A stretch of 57,219 nucleotides of DNA, taken from NCBI GenBank assembly GCA_025458675.1, contig JALORY010000014.1:1-57219 (forward strand), in the 5' to 3' direction. Of the stretch, positions 36,056 to 46,039 are shown piece by piece (the stretch's first letter is position 1; every line of letters begins with the position of its first letter). Origin of the DNA: Gammaproteobacteria bacterium. GTDB taxonomy: Bacteria; Pseudomonadota; Gammaproteobacteria; Chromatiales; Chromatiaceae. Position numbers and translations under genes: made by a program. The notes under the pieces are model-generated. The model made no database searches, was not told the origin of the DNA, and saw only the letters and a program-made list of their open reading frames with translations.

Positions 36056-36132
36056 CGCCACTGCCGCGACCCGGCCGCCCCGTTGGCAGAGGGAAAAGTC
36101 GGGGTCACGCACAGGGTTTCTGGACGTGAATG

Positions 36133-36150
36133 TGGGCCCCCGAGGGCCCA
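36133..36150 (+). promoter_or_regulatory. Hairpin in the ferritin leader
   Basis: TGGGCCC-CCGA-GGGCCCA, a 7-bp perfect stem with a 4-nt loop, lies 36 bp before the ferritin start. It is not followed by a T-tract, so it is not a Rho-independent terminator; it may be an RNA-stability or translation-control element, or the remnant of a terminator for yrfG. I see no Fur box. Confidence 0.3.
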
Positions 36151-36186
36151 TCCTTGGTGCAGGACCACCTCGGCCCGGAGCCCGTC

Positions 36187-36702
36187 ATGATTCCCGCCCC
36201 CGTGACCGCTGCCTTCAACGAGCAGCTCAACCGCGAGATGTACTCGTCCTATTTCTACCTGGCGCTGTCCGCCTACGGGGAGTCCCTCGGGCTGCGCGGC
36301 ATCGCCAAGTGGTTCATGGTGAAGCACCAGGAGGAGCTGACCCACGCCATGAAGTTCTATCGCTACCTCGTCGGCCAGGAGGCGACGGTGGTGCTGCGCG
36401 AGATCGCGGCGCCGCCCGCCCGCTTCGGCGGCGTCGTGGACGCCTTCGAGCAGACCCTCGCGCACGAGCGGCAGGTGACCCGGAGCATCCACGGCCTGGT
36501 GGACGTCGCCCGCGAGCATCGGGATCACGCGAGCGACATCTTCCTGCACTGGTTCGTGACCGAGCAGATCGAGGAGGAGGCGGTGGTCAGCGACATCCTG
36601 AGCCGCCTGCGCCTGGTCGGCGACGGCGGCGAGGGGCTCTACCTCATGGACAAGGAGCTCGAACAGATGGCGGCAGCGAACGCGACCACCGGCGCGGCGT
36701 GA
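36187..36702 (+). CDS. ftnA: Ferritin (iron storage)
   Basis: 171 residues from ATG 36187 with CCGGAGC upstream. Four-helix ferritin with ferroxidase ligands in FNEQLNREMYSSYFYLAL, HQEELTHAMKFYRYL (E-x-x-H), FEQTLAHERQVT and VTEQIEEEAV. There is no heme-binding Met of the bacterioferritin type, so non-heme FtnA is the better name. It stores ferric iron in a 24-mer. An upstream in-frame ATG at 36130 would add 19 odd residues and cross the hairpin. Confidence 0.93.
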   Translation: MIPAPVTAAFNEQLNREMYSSYFYLALSAYGESLGLRGIAKWFMVKHQEELTHAMKFYRYLVGQEATVVLREIAAPPARFGGVVDAFEQTLAHERQVTRSIHGLVDVAREHRDHASDIFLHWFVTEQIEEEAVVSDILSRLRLVGDGGEGLYLMDKELEQMAAANATTGAA

Positions 36703-36893
36703 CGGCGGCCGCGGCGGCGAGCCGGAAGGGGCCTTGCCGAGGGGGCGTCGCTCGATAGCCAAGCCCAATCGCGCCGAGATAAACAATCAACTTCAAGGTC
36801 AGCCTCGACGCCCGCAGACTCTGCTCACGGAACGGCGCAACGCCCCGACGCGCCACCCCCCGAGGCGAGCCGTCGCCACAGTGGAGAGCCGAC

Positions 36894-37052
36894 ATGAAGA
36901 ACGACCGACCCGACACGACACCCCGCCGCGAGCCGAAGACCGCTTCCGCCGCGTGGCTGCAGGTGCTCGACCTCGGCGTGCCCGCCAAGGCCCCGCCTCA
37001 CCCGCCGCTCGCGCTGCGGGTCTTCGCGGGCGTCGCGGACTGCATGCCGTGA
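36894..37052 (+). CDS. Orphan 52-residue protein
   Basis: ATG 36894, 52 codons, preceded by GTGGAGA about 8 nt away. The sequence starts MKNDRPDTTPRREPK, has a hydrophobic/aliphatic centre AAWLQVLDLGVPA, a PPHPPLALRVF segment and a Cys near the end (VADCMP). No signal peptide or membrane helix is clear. It ends 5 nt before a strong hairpin, as a last gene in a transcript would. I recognise no family. It could be a small regulator, a leader, or noise; codon use follows the neighbours. Confidence 0.45.
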   Translation: MKNDRPDTTPRREPKTASAAWLQVLDLGVPAKAPPHPPLALRVFAGVADCMP

Positions 37053-37057
37053 CAGAA

Positions 37058-37085
37058 ACGGACGGGGCCCGCAGGCCCCGTCCGT
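37058..37085. terminator. Strong 12-bp hairpin between the orphan gene and hppA
   Basis: ACGGACGGGGCC-CGCA-GGCCCCGTCCGT, a perfect 12-bp stem with a CGCA loop. Leftward, a short TTTCTG follows; rightward there is no T-tract. It most likely ends hppA transcripts on the minus strand and may also block the plus-strand orphan transcript. An equally perfect hairpin with the same loop is found at 43532-43559. Confidence 0.6.
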
Positions 37086-37125
37086 CACTTACGCTGCCCT
37101 GCCCCGGCGCGCCGGGGCCGTCCCG

Positions 37126-39135
37126 TCAGTGCAGCAGCGGGACGATGAGCAGCGCCACGATGTTGATGATCTTGATGAGCGGGTTGACCGCGGGGCCGGC
37201 GGTGTCCTTGTAGGGGTCGCCGACGGTGTCGCCCGTGACCGCCGCCTTGTGGGCCTCGGAGCCCTTGCCGCCGAAGTTGCCTTCCTCGATGTACTTCTTG
37301 GCGTTGTCCCACGCGCCACCGCCCGTCGTCATCGAGATGGCGACGAAGATGCCGGTGATGATGGTGCCGAGCAGCACGCCGCCCAGGGCCTTCGGGCCGA
37401 GCACGAGGCCGACCACGACCGGCACGAGCACCGGCAGCAGCGAGGGCACGATCATCTCCTTGATGGCGGCCTTGGTGAGCATGTCGACCGCCTTGGAGTA
37501 GTCGGGCTTGGCCTTGCCCTCCATGATGCCGGGGATGTCCCTGAACTGCCGGCGGACCTCGACGACGACCGAGCCGGCGGCGCGACCCACCGCCTCCATG
37601 CCCATCGCGCCGAACAGGTAGGGCACCATGCCGCCGATGAACAGGCCGATGATCACCATGTGATCGGACAGGTCGAACACGGCGGAGATCTTGTGGGCCT
37701 CGAGCGCGTGCGTGTAGTCGGCGAACAGCACCAGCGCAGCGAGACCCGCCGAGCCGATCGCGTAGCCCTTCGTCACCGCCTTGGTGGTGTTGCCCACCGC
37801 GTCCAGCGGATCGGTGATGTTGCGGATCTCCTTCGGCAGCTCGGCCATCTCGGCGATGCCGCCTGCGTTGTCGGTGATCGGGCCGTAGGCGTCGAGCGCC
37901 ACGATGATGCCGGTCATCGACAGCATGGAGGTCGCGGCGATCGCGATGCCGTAGAGGCCGCCCAGCTCATAGGCGCCCCAGATCGCGGCGCACACCGCCA
38001 GCACGGGCGCGGCGGTCGCCTTCATCGACACGCCGAGACCGGCGATGATGTTGGTGCCGTGGCCCGTGGTCGAGGCCTGGGCGATGTGGCGGACCGGCGA
38101 GAACTCGGTCGCGGTGTAGTACTCGGTGATGACCACCATGCCGGCCGTCAGCGCGAGGCCGATCAGCGCCGCGAGGTAGATGTTCATCGACGAGTAGAGA
38201 TGCCCGCCGACGGTGACGCCTTCGCCGAACAGCCACGTGGTGATCGGGTAGAAGGCGACCACGGCGATGACGCCGGAGACGATCAGGCCGCGGTACAGGG
38301 CGGACATGATCTTCTTGCCGGGCTGCGCCTTGACGAAGTAGGTGCCGACGATCGAGGCGATGATCGACACGCCGCCCAGGACCAGCGGGTACATCACGGC
38401 CTTCGCCTGCCCCGCGCCGGCGACCATCAGGCCGCCCAGCAGCATGGTGGCGATGATCGTGACCGCGTAGGTCTCGAACAGGTCGGCCGCCATGCCGGCG
38501 CAGTCGCCGACGTTGTCGCCCACGTTGTCGGCGATGACCGCCGGCTCGACCTTGCCGACCAGGTCGGCGCCGACGTCGGCGCCCTTGGTGAAGATGCCGC
38601 CGCCGAGTCGGGCGAAGATCGAGATCAGCGAACCGCCGAAGCCGAGGCCGACCAGGGCGTGCAGCGCGTCCATCGCGCTCAGGCCCTTGATGGTGAGGAT
38701 CGCAAAGTAGCCGGCGACGCCGAGCAGTCCGAGTCCGACGACCAGCATGCCCGTGATGGCGCCGCCGCGGAACGCGATCTGCAGCGCCGCGTTGAGCCCC
38801 TCGCTCGCCGCCTGCGCCGTACGGACGTTCGAGCGCACCGACACGTTCATGCCGATGAAGCCGGCCGCGCCGGAGAGGATTGCGCCGATGGCAAAGCCGA
38901 TGGCGGTCACCCAGTTGAGCGCGAAGCCGATGACCAGGAACAGCACCACGCCGACCAGGCCGATGGTGGTGTACTGGCGGTGCAGGTAGGCCGTGGCGCC
39001 CTGCTGGACGGCCGCTGCGATCTCGCGCATGCGGTCGTTGCCGGTCGGCTTGGCCATGATCCATTTGGTCGAGACGACGCCGTAAGCGATCGCCCCGAGC
39101 GCGCACACGAGCGCGAACACGAGTTCCAGTGACAT
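37126..39135 (-). CDS. hppA: Membrane H+-translocating pyrophosphatase, K+-independent type
   Basis: 669 residues, about sixteen membrane helices. Pyrophosphate hydrolysis drives proton export. Characteristic marks are the acidic metal-binding EVAD-type loop region [38 protein letters not shown] and the PPi site near the C-terminus ending in [32 protein letters not shown]. The diagnostic site reads [10 protein letters not shown] with Lys452 and Thr455, the K+-independent H+ class; the K+-dependent enzymes have Ala and Gly there. It is monocistronic, with the hairpin at 37058-37085 downstream. Confidence 0.95.
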   Translation of the reverse strand: MSLELVFALVCALGAIAYGVVSTKWIMAKPTGNDRMREIAAAVQQGATAYLHRQYTTIGLVGVVLFLVIGFALNWVTAIGFAIGAILSGAAGFIGMNVSVRSNVRTAQAASEGLNAALQIAFRGGAITGMLVVGLGLLGVAGYFAILTIKGLSAMDALHALVGLGFGGSLISIFARLGGGIFTKGADVGADLVGKVEPAVIADNVGDNVGDCAGMAADLFETYAVTIIATMLLGGLMVAGAGQAKAVMYPLVLGGVSIIASIVGTYFVKAQPGKKIMSALYRGLIVSGVIAVVAFYPITTWLFGEGVTVGGHLYSSMNIYLAALIGLALTAGMVVITEYYTATEFSPVRHIAQASTTGHGTNIIAGLGVSMKATAAPVLAVCAAIWGAYELGGLYGIAIAATSMLSMTGIIVALDAYGPITDNAGGIAEMAELPKEIRNITDPLDAVGNTTKAVTKGYAIGSAGLAALVLFADYTHALEAHKISAVFDLSDHMVIIGLFIGGMVPYLFGAMGMEAVGRAAGSVVVEVRRQFRDIPGIMEGKAKPDYSKAVDMLTKAAIKEMIVPSLLPVLVPVVVGLVLGPKALGGVLLGTIITGIFVAISMTTGGGAWDNAKKYIEEGNFGGKGSEAHKAAVTGDTVGDPYKDTAGPAVNPLIKIINIVALLIVPLLH

Positions 39136-39289
39136 GCGAATCTCCCTCCCGAACTGATTTGGACGGCCTCCGGGACCGAAGGCCGCGCGATTGTGGCAGC
39201 GGGATGCTAGCGGACGCTTGATCTCGGTGAAAATCGCAAAAAACGCTGCCGCCATAAGCCGCTTGAATGCTGCATAGCGGCAATTTTGT

Positions 39290-39679
39290 TCAGGGCCAGC
39301 GGCGGAACCGCTTTCGGCAGTACGCGAGCAGCTCGGCGTGGTCGCGGAAGTGATGGCTGAAGTGACGCGATGCCGGCTCGTCGAGCTCGCACCAGTCGTT
39401 GGCGTAGTCGCGGCAGACCTGGGGACGCGCGGCATAGATGCCGCAGCCGCCCCCCGCCCGCAGGTGCTCGCAGTGGCCGCGCATCAGCAGGTACCACCCG
39501 CTGCCGTCCTGGAAGGCCTCGACCCCGGCGTGTGCCACCTGCCATAGCAGGTGGTCGAAATCGGCCTTGGAGCGCGGCGCGGAAATCCTCTGGGTGACGT
39601 AGGTGCAGCAGGTGGACCCGGCGCAGCGGGCGCACTTGCCCTCGACCGCGAGTGCGGCCTCAGGATTCCGTCGGGGCAT
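39290..39679 (-). CDS. YkgJ/UPF0153-like cysteine-cluster protein
   Basis: 129 residues from ATG 39677-39679. N-terminal Cys cluster [13 protein letters not shown], then [30 protein letters not shown], a spacing that matches zinc- or iron-chelating YkgJ proteins. The function of that family is not settled. The start overlaps the rhlB stop region by 20 nt on the same strand, so it is translated in another frame behind rhlB. Confidence 0.85.
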   Translation of the reverse strand: MPRRNPEAALAVEGKCARCAGSTCCTYVTQRISAPRSKADFDHLLWQVAHAGVEAFQDGSGWYLLMRGHCEHLRAGGGCGIYAARPQVCRDYANDWCELDEPASRHFSHHFRDHAELLAYCRKRFRRWP

Positions 39680-41138
39680 CGCCCGCCGGCGCACCAGACT
39701 CGCCACCGGGCCGACGACGCCGGCGACGCCGCGGCTTCGGCGTCTCGCCGCCGGCCTCGCCGGCCGGCGCAACCGCTGGCGTCGGACCTGGGGCCGGTGG
39801 CACGGCTGCGGACGTCTCGCCGGTGGCCGCGGCATCGCGGCGCCGCGGGCGACCGCGGTCGCCCCGGTGCTCGCCTCGACCGCCGCGGCGATCGCCACCG
39901 CGCCCGCGCCGGTCGCGCCCCGGGATCGGCTCGTCGTCGCGGTACACCCGGCTCTTGCGGTCGACGTGGACCAGCAGTTCGTCGGGCACGCGTTCCATGG
40001 GGATGCGGTGACCGATGAAGGCCTCGATCTCGGGCAACGAGAAGGCGTGCGTCTCGCAGACGAAGCTGATCGCGTCGCCGGAGGCGCCGGCCCGCGCCGT
40101 GCGACCGATGCGGTGCACGTAGTCCTCGCGGTCCTCGGGCAGGTCGAAGTTCACGACGTGCGACACATCCGGGATGTGCAGCCCGCGCGCAGCGACGTCG
40201 GTCGCGACCAGGACCGGCAGCTCGCCGGTCTGGAAGCGCTTGAGCAGCGCGAGGCGCTTGTTCTGCGGCACGTCGCCCGAGAGGATCGCGGCGTGGAAGC
40301 CGTTGCCCTCGAGGTAGCCCCACACCCGATCGGCCGCGCGCTTCGTGTTCACGAACACGATCGTGCGCGACGGCGCCTTGTGCTTGAGCAGGCCGATCAG
40401 GAGCGGGATCTTCTCCTCGTTGGCCGTCATGTAGCCCACCTCGCGCACGCGCTCGGCCGTCACCTGCTCCGGCTCGATCCGGATCATCTGCGGGTGGTTC
40501 ATGTGCTCGTAGGCGAGCTCGGTGACGCGGTACGACAGCGTCGCCGAGAACAGCATGCCGAGCCGCTTGTCCGGCTTGGGACACCGCTTCAGCAGGAAGC
40601 GGATGTCCTTGATGAACCCGAGGTCGAACATCCGGTCGGCCTCGTCCAGCACCACCGCCTGCACGGCCCGCAGGTCGAAGACGTGCTGCTTCAGATAGTC
40701 GATGAGCCGACCGGGGGTGCCGATCAGGATGTCGACCCCCGCCTCGAGGTCGCGGCGCTGCTGCTCGTAACCCGTGCCGCCGAACACCACGGCGAGGCGG
40801 TGGCCGGTGTGGGCTGCGAGCGCCACCGCGTCCTTGTGGATCTGCACCGCGAGCTCCCGCGTCGGCGCCACGATCAGGGCCCGGGCGTGGGTCGGCTTGC
40901 GGTCGGGCGCGGGCGGGTGCTTCTCCAGGTGGTGAAGCACGGCCAGCAGGAAGGCGGCGGTCTTCCCGGTGCCGGTCTGGGCCTGGCCGGCGACGTCCTT
41001 TCCCGCCAGCGCCATCGGCATGGCCTGAGCCTGAATGGGCGTGCAGTACTCGAAGCCGGCATCCTGGATGCCGCGCAGGATGACCTCCGAGAAGCCGAAG
41101 CTGTCGAAGCGGGTGTCGGTGAGGTGGTGTCCGGTCAT
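39660..41138 (-). CDS. rhlB: DEAD-box RNA helicase RhlB-type
   Basis: 492 residues from ATG 41136-41138. Motifs Q (GFEYCTPIQAQAMP), I (AQTGTGKT), Ia, II (DEAD in VLDEADRM), III (SAT) and VI (HRIGRTARAG) are present. The divergent trxA-rho neighbour is the classical E. coli position of rhlB, favouring this name over rhlE. After the core (to about 400) comes a long basic tail with GDRRGGRGEHRGDRG, KPRRRRRRR and acidic/Pro insertions, a probable RNA- or RNase E-binding appendage. It unwinds RNA in the degradosome. The 193-bp gap to trxA holds its promoter. Confidence 0.93.
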   Translation of the reverse strand: MTGHHLTDTRFDSFGFSEVILRGIQDAGFEYCTPIQAQAMPMALAGKDVAGQAQTGTGKTAAFLLAVLHHLEKHPPAPDRKPTHARALIVAPTRELAVQIHKDAVALAAHTGHRLAVVFGGTGYEQQRRDLEAGVDILIGTPGRLIDYLKQHVFDLRAVQAVVLDEADRMFDLGFIKDIRFLLKRCPKPDKRLGMLFSATLSYRVTELAYEHMNHPQMIRIEPEQVTAERVREVGYMTANEEKIPLLIGLLKHKAPSRTIVFVNTKRAADRVWGYLEGNGFHAAILSGDVPQNKRLALLKRFQTGELPVLVATDVAARGLHIPDVSHVVNFDLPEDREDYVHRIGRTARAGASGDAISFVCETHAFSLPEIEAFIGHRIPMERVPDELLVHVDRKSRVYRDDEPIPGRDRRGRGGDRRGGRGEHRGDRGRPRRRDAAATGETSAAVPPAPGPTPAVAPAGEAGGETPKPRRRRRRRPGGESGAPAGDAPTES

Positions 41139-41331
41139 GGCCGGGTAGGATACTGGAAATCGTCCGGGCCGGGCTTGCAAGCGCCGCGCCGATAGGCTCA
41201 AATGGCGGCCGTTGCGCCGGGCTCGCCCGTCCTGCGCCCCCGCAGGCGCCCCAATACCCGCTTCAAGAGATGCGTCCCCGCATCGCCCGGCCCCGCCCTT
41301 CCCGACACCACCGAACACCGGAGAGCTTCCT

Positions 41332-41658
41332 GTGAGCGAATTGATCGTTCATGTCACGGACGACAGCTTCGACGCCGACGTCGTCTCGTCGCCGACCCCC
41401 GTGCTCGTCGACTTCTGGGCCGACTGGTGCGGCCCGTGCAAGATGATCGCACCGCTGCTCGACGAGATCGCGAGCGACTACAAGGGTCGGCTCAAGGTCG
41501 CCAAGCTCAACATCGACCAGAACTCGCAGACGCCGCCCAAGTTCGGTATCCGAGGCATCCCGACGCTGCTCCTGTTCAAGAACGGCGAAGTCGAGGCGAC
41601 AAAGGTGGGCGCCCTGTCCAAGTCGCAGCTCGTCGCGTTCATCGACAGCAACCTCTGA
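41332..41658 (+). CDS. trxA: Thioredoxin
   Basis: 108 residues from GTG 41332 (in frame to 41212 but the fold starts here; GGAGAGC upstream). Active site [12 protein letters not shown] and cis-Pro [11 protein letters not shown] are intact. It is a general cytosolic disulfide reductase, upstream of rho by 139 bp, as in E. coli. Confidence 0.96.
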   Translation: MSELIVHVTDDSFDADVVSSPTPVLVDFWADWCGPCKMIAPLLDEIASDYKGRLKVAKLNIDQNSQTPPKFGIRGIPTLLLFKNGEVEATKVGALSKSQLVAFIDSNL

Positions 41659-41797
41659 GCACGACGTCCGCGCGGACCGGGCGCCGTCCCGGCCCGCGCC
41701 CCGCCGAGCCGCGGGACCTCGACCGCCGATTCGCCCCGAGCCGCCGCGCGGCCTTACCCCTCCCACTCCGCGATCCCCTGAGCCCTCCGCCCGCACT

Positions 41798-43054
<1,257 letters not shown>

Positions 43055-43143
43055 GCCGCCGTCGGCGGCAGCCTTAGCGCTCCAGCGACCCGACGGCGCC
43101 GCGCCGCCATCCCGCCCGGCGGGCGGGGGCGGCCAGCGCCGCG

Positions 43144-43509
43144 TCACATCGTCGCGACGATGAATACCACCGCATCCTTCACTGCCATGCCGTCGACCGT
43201 GATCCGGATCGGCGAGTCGTAGCGGTAGAAGCCGCCGAGGTTGCCGACGGTGCCGGCAGCCACGTTGGCGCCGACCTGCCCGTTCACCCGCACGGTGTAC
43301 GTGCCCTGTCCGGCCGGCATCTGGTAGTAGATCGTGCAGGGCGTGCTGTAGCAGGTCTTGCTGTCCCCGGGCCCCACGGTCACCTGTCCGAAGTCGCCGC
43401 CGCCGGCCGACTGGCCGGCGCAGCCGGTCAGCAGCAGTGCCGCACCGACCAGGCCGGTGCCGACGGCGCCGCACCTGAGCGTCGCAAAATAAGTGGCTCG
43501 CGCGTGCAT
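43144..43509 (-). CDS. Small lipoprotein
   Basis: 121 residues from ATG 43507-43509, chosen over an ATG 13 codons upstream because GAGGAGGC lies just ahead. Lipoprotein signal with lipobox LLTGC. The mature part, about 80 residues, is Gly/Thr-rich and beta-like: FGQVTVGPGDSKTCYSTPC, GTYTVRVNGQVGANVAAG, YDSPIRITVDG. Two Cys (TCYSTPC) may bond. I recognise no family. It is the last of seven minus-strand exported-protein genes and converges with rho. Confidence 0.75.
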   Translation of the reverse strand: MHARATYFATLRCGAVGTGLVGAALLLTGCAGQSAGGGDFGQVTVGPGDSKTCYSTPCTIYYQMPAGQGTYTVRVNGQVGANVAAGTVGNLGGFYRYDSPIRITVDGMAVKDAVVFIVATM

Positions 43510-43531
43510 CGTCTTGCCTCCTCTGGTGATT

Positions 43532-43559
43532 CGCCGGGCAGGACGCATCCTGCCCGGCG
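43532..43559. promoter_or_regulatory. 12-bp hairpin between two lipoprotein genes
   Basis: CGCCGGGCAGGA-CGCA-TCCTGCCCGGCG is a perfect 12-bp stem with a CGCA loop, 27 bp after the stop of the duplicated lipoprotein gene. No T-tract follows on either strand, so it is more likely an mRNA-stability element or Rho/pausing boundary than an intrinsic terminator. Confidence 0.5.
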
Positions 43560-43585
43560 AGGACTTACCTACGAAAACCCCTTGG

Positions 43586-44695
43586 CTAGCGCTTCTTCGA
43601 CGCCGGCTCGACCGCCATCGCGAGCACCTCGGTGATCACCACCTCGACGTCGTCGCCCACCTTCAGACCCTGCAGCGACGCCGCGTTCTGAACCGGCAGG
43701 ACGTGGATGCGGCCCGTCGGCTCCTCGAGGGTGACGCGCCGCTTCGCCGCGTCGATCGCGCGGACCTTGGCGACGAGACGAACCCGCTCGGCCACCACGC
43801 CGGCCGGCTTCTGGCCCGGCGCGGCGCGGGCCCCGACGGCCTCCACCGTCGCGCCGGCGGGACCACCGCCGCGCACGATCTCGAGCGCGACGGACTCGCG
43901 GTAGCGCATCACGACCGTGTCACCGGCCTTCACCTGGTCGAAGTTCCGCACCGCCGGATCGACCTTGGCGCGGACCACGCGGCCGTCGGGCTCGCGCAGC
44001 GTCACCACGCGCTTGGCGTGATCCACCGAATCGACCTTCGCCGTCAGGGTCAGCGTTTCCGCCGCGATCACGGCCTCCTCGACGACGGGCTTCTTCGGCT
44101 GCGGCCTCGCCTTCGCCTTGCTCGGCTCCACCGCCACCGCCAGGACCTCGGTGAGCACCACCACCACGTCGTCGCCGACCTTCAGGTCGCGCAGGATGCC
44201 CGGGTTCTGCACCGGCAGCGTGCGCACCTGGCCGTCCGGCTCGACGACCTGGATCTTGTTCTTGCCGGCGTCGATAGACTGGACCTTGGCCACGAGGCGG
44301 ACGCGCTCGGCCGCGACCCCCGCCGGCTTCTGGCCCGCCTTTGCCCGGGCGGCGGCCAGCTCGGCCGACGCGCCGGCGGGGCCGCCGCCGCGAATGATCT
44401 CGAGCGCGATCGACTCGAAGAACCGGACGTCGACGATGTCGCCCGCCCGGACCTGGGCGAAGTTCCGCACCGCGGGGTCGACCCTCGCCCTCACCACCTT
44501 GCCGTCGGGTCCGCGGAGGGTGACGAGGCGCTTCGCCTGGTCCACGGCCTCGACCTTGGCGGTCAGGCTGATGGCCTCCGACGCGATGATCGCTTCCTCG
44601 ATGGTCGGCCCGGCCGACTTGCTGCTGTCGCTCGCGCACCCGCCGAGCGTGGCGCCGACGAGGACGGCGGCGACAATGGAATACGTCTTCTTCAC
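43586..44695 (-). CDS. Lipoprotein with tandem internal duplication
   Basis: 369 residues, lipobox LGGC after MKKTYSIVAAVLVGAT. Residues 33-191 and 206-364 are the same module in perfect register (offset 173, no gap; about 108 of 159 identical by hand alignment). Each module itself looks like two beta-rich halves: LTAKVEAVDQAKRLVTL...VRAGDIVDVRF and RLVAKVQSIDAG...LKVGDDVVVVLTEVL. No enzyme residues stand out. The KVGDDV/RAGDIV turns suggest small barrel or OB-like repeats. It is one of the exported-protein run. Confidence 0.85.
   Translation of the reverse strand: MKKTYSIVAAVLVGATLGGCASDSSKSAGPTIEEAIIASEAISLTAKVEAVDQAKRLVTLRGPDGKVVRARVDPAVRNFAQVRAGDIVDVRFFESIALEIIRGGGPAGASAELAAARAKAGQKPAGVAAERVRLVAKVQSIDAGKNKIQVVEPDGQVRTLPVQNPGILRDLKVGDDVVVVLTEVLAVAVEPSKAKARPQPKKPVVEEAVIAAETLTLTAKVDSVDHAKRVVTLREPDGRVVRAKVDPAVRNFDQVKAGDTVVMRYRESVALEIVRGGGPAGATVEAVGARAAPGQKPAGVVAERVRLVAKVRAIDAAKRRVTLEEPTGRIHVLPVQNAASLQGLKVGDDVEVVITEVLAMAVEPASKKR
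43604..44080 (-). repeat. Lipoprotein internal repeat, copy 2 (residues 206-364)
   Basis: Second copy; begins EEAVIAAETLTLTAKV and ends VLAMAVEP. The copies are joined by a 14-residue Lys/Pro linker (SKAKARPQPKKPVV). Confidence 0.85.
44123..44599 (-). repeat. Lipoprotein internal repeat, copy 1 (residues 33-191)
   Basis: First copy of the 159-residue module; begins EEAIIASEAISLTAKV and ends VLAVAVEP. It pairs with the copy at 43604-44080 at a constant offset of 173 residues without insertions. Confidence 0.85.
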
Positions 44696-44743
44696 TGGTT
44701 TCTTCTCCCTGGGTTGATGATCGGTGGAACGGATGGGCTCCGC

Positions 44744-45097
44744 CTACGGGAGCAGATGCGGCACGTAGCGCGGGGCCCCGTCGAAGCCGGACTGGCACTG
44801 CGCCCAGTAGCGACGCCGCAGCGCCGCCCACTGCGCCGGCTCGTCGTGCATCGCGTCGAGCCGCTGGAGCATCGCCTGGCACTCGTTGCCGAGGCTGGTC
44901 GGGTCGTTCATTTCCTGGCTGAAGACCTGCTGCTCCGAGACGGAAAGATCCTGGGTAGCCGGTGGCTGCGGCGGCAGCGGGAACTGGAACGTCTCGGCCG
45001 ACTGCGCGGCGACCACGACGGGCGCCACGAGCGCCCCGATCAGGATGAGGCGACGCGCGAGCCCCGCACGTGCGCGCGGCTCCGCTGGTGTCCTCAT
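44744..45097 (-). CDS. Small exported protein
   Basis: 117 residues from ATG 45095-45097, overlapping the preceding small lipoprotein stop as ATGA. An N-terminal signal (RLILIGALVAPVVVAAQS) precedes a helical mature part with LSVSEQQVFSQEMNDP, NECQAMLQRLDAMHDEPAQWAALRRRYWAQC, two Cys and a basic tail. No family recognised. The tight coupling to the 65-residue lipoprotein suggests they are made together. Confidence 0.75.
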   Translation of the reverse strand: MRTPAEPRARAGLARRLILIGALVAPVVVAAQSAETFQFPLPPQPPATQDLSVSEQQVFSQEMNDPTSLGNECQAMLQRLDAMHDEPAQWAALRRRYWAQCQSGFDGAPRYVPHLLP

Positions 45098-45291
45098 GCG
45101 AGAACGAACCCGCCCGGCCCGGCAGCGAAGCAGCCACCATCGCCCACCGGACAGTTCCGATCGACCTGGGCCCGGCTCTCCGCGGTGTGCACCGCCGGCG
45201 CCTGCAGACCGTCGAGCCTCTGCGCCTGGATCGCGCAGCCCGCAATCAGCGCCGCAGCCAGGGCCAAGGGCAACACGAGCCTTCCGCACAT
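45094..45291 (-). CDS. 65-residue lipoprotein
   Basis: MCGRLVLPLALAAALIAGC gives a clear lipobox (LIAGC). The 46-residue mature part has RAQVDRNCPVGDGGCFA with two Cys. It is too short for a fold of its own and may be an outer-membrane accessory. It is coupled by a 4-nt overlap to the 117-residue protein gene. Confidence 0.7.
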   Translation of the reverse strand: MCGRLVLPLALAAALIAGCAIQAQRLDGLQAPAVHTAESRAQVDRNCPVGDGGCFAAGPGGFVLA

Positions 45292-45421
45292 GACGCTCGG
45301 CCTCCAGGACGGAACGACGGGCCTGCCGGCACGCCGGGGAGACGCACCGCCGTGCCCGGCGACGTGGCCGCCAAGTCTTCCCGATCTCCCGCCGCAGGGG
45401 ACCTCGTAGGATTACCGGGGG

Positions 45422-45437
45422 CGGCCCGCGCGGGCCG
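45422..45437. terminator. Palindrome at the end of the DUF4124-like gene
   Basis: CGGCCCGCGCGGGCCG, a perfect 16-bp palindrome 1 bp after the stop of the 182-residue protein gene. There is no T-tract; it is offered only as a possible transcript-end structure. Confidence 0.3.
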
Positions 45438-45438
45438 G

Positions 45439-45987
45439 TCAGCGCCTGCCGCGGTGGATGGTCGCGCGGTGCGCGTAGAAGCTCACGACGGGCGATTCCA
45501 CGATCAGGTTGCCGTTCTGGTCGAGGATCGCCGCCTGCAGCGTGTGCTGCACGTTCTCCGCCGCGGCCGACTGCCAGTCGTCCTCGGTGACGCTGATCGC
45601 GGTGGAGCGGAAGGCACGCCGCAGCACGGTGCCGTCGAGCTTCAGCTCGATGCGGTCGCCGTCGCGCAGGAAGGGCGCGATCTTCAGCGTCACGTCGAAC
45701 GCCCCCGTGTTGGTGTGGATGGTGTCCCCCTCCGCCGGGCTCGCGATGGCGAGCGCCGTGTAGGGAGCAGGCGGGTCGGCCGGCGCCGTCGCGTCGGTCT
45801 CCGGTGGCGGCAAGGGTGGCACCACGACGACGTTGGGCGGCGGCAGGATCACCTCCCGGGCACCCGGCGACGGCTGATCCGAGAACACCGGCCCGGAGGG
45901 ACCTTGCGACTCGTAGATCGGGTGCTGGCCAGCCGCCAGCGTGCACCACAGGGACAGGGACAGGGCCACGAGCCAGCGCGCGTGCAT
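45439..45987 (-). CDS. Exported DUF4124-like protein
   Basis: 182 residues from ATG 45985-45987 (an ATG 11 codons upstream is weaker). Sec signal WLVALSLSLWCTLAAG. The start of the mature part, HPIYESQGPSGPVFSDQPSPGA, fits the DUF4124 pattern (aromatic, then FSDxP). After a Pro-rich linker comes a beta-sandwich with IASPAEGDTIHTNTGAFDVTL and AAILDQNGNLIVES. Such proteins are found in gammaproteobacteria near nitrogen-regulation genes; their role is unknown. Confidence 0.78.
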   Translation of the reverse strand: MHARWLVALSLSLWCTLAAGQHPIYESQGPSGPVFSDQPSPGAREVILPPPNVVVVPPLPPPETDATAPADPPAPYTALAIASPAEGDTIHTNTGAFDVTLKIAPFLRDGDRIELKLDGTVLRRAFRSTAISVTEDDWQSAAAENVQHTLQAAILDQNGNLIVESPVVSFYAHRATIHRGRR

Positions 45988-46039
45988 CGCTTCGTTCTCC
46001 GTATCGGCCTTCCGGGGCAACCGGGCCTGCCCGCAGGGG

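Noticed and set aside
36133-36150. Fur box or iron-responsive element ahead of ferritin
   Set aside because: The hairpin is GC-only, without the 19-bp Fur pattern or an AT-rich core.
36825-37088. 87-codon minus-strand ORF over the orphan small gene
   Set aside because: It has no ribosome site and crosses the hairpin; the plus-strand frame has both a start site and a fitting end.
43055-43069. Intrinsic terminator after rho
   Set aside because: The GCCGCC stem is only 6 bp and is not followed by a T-run.
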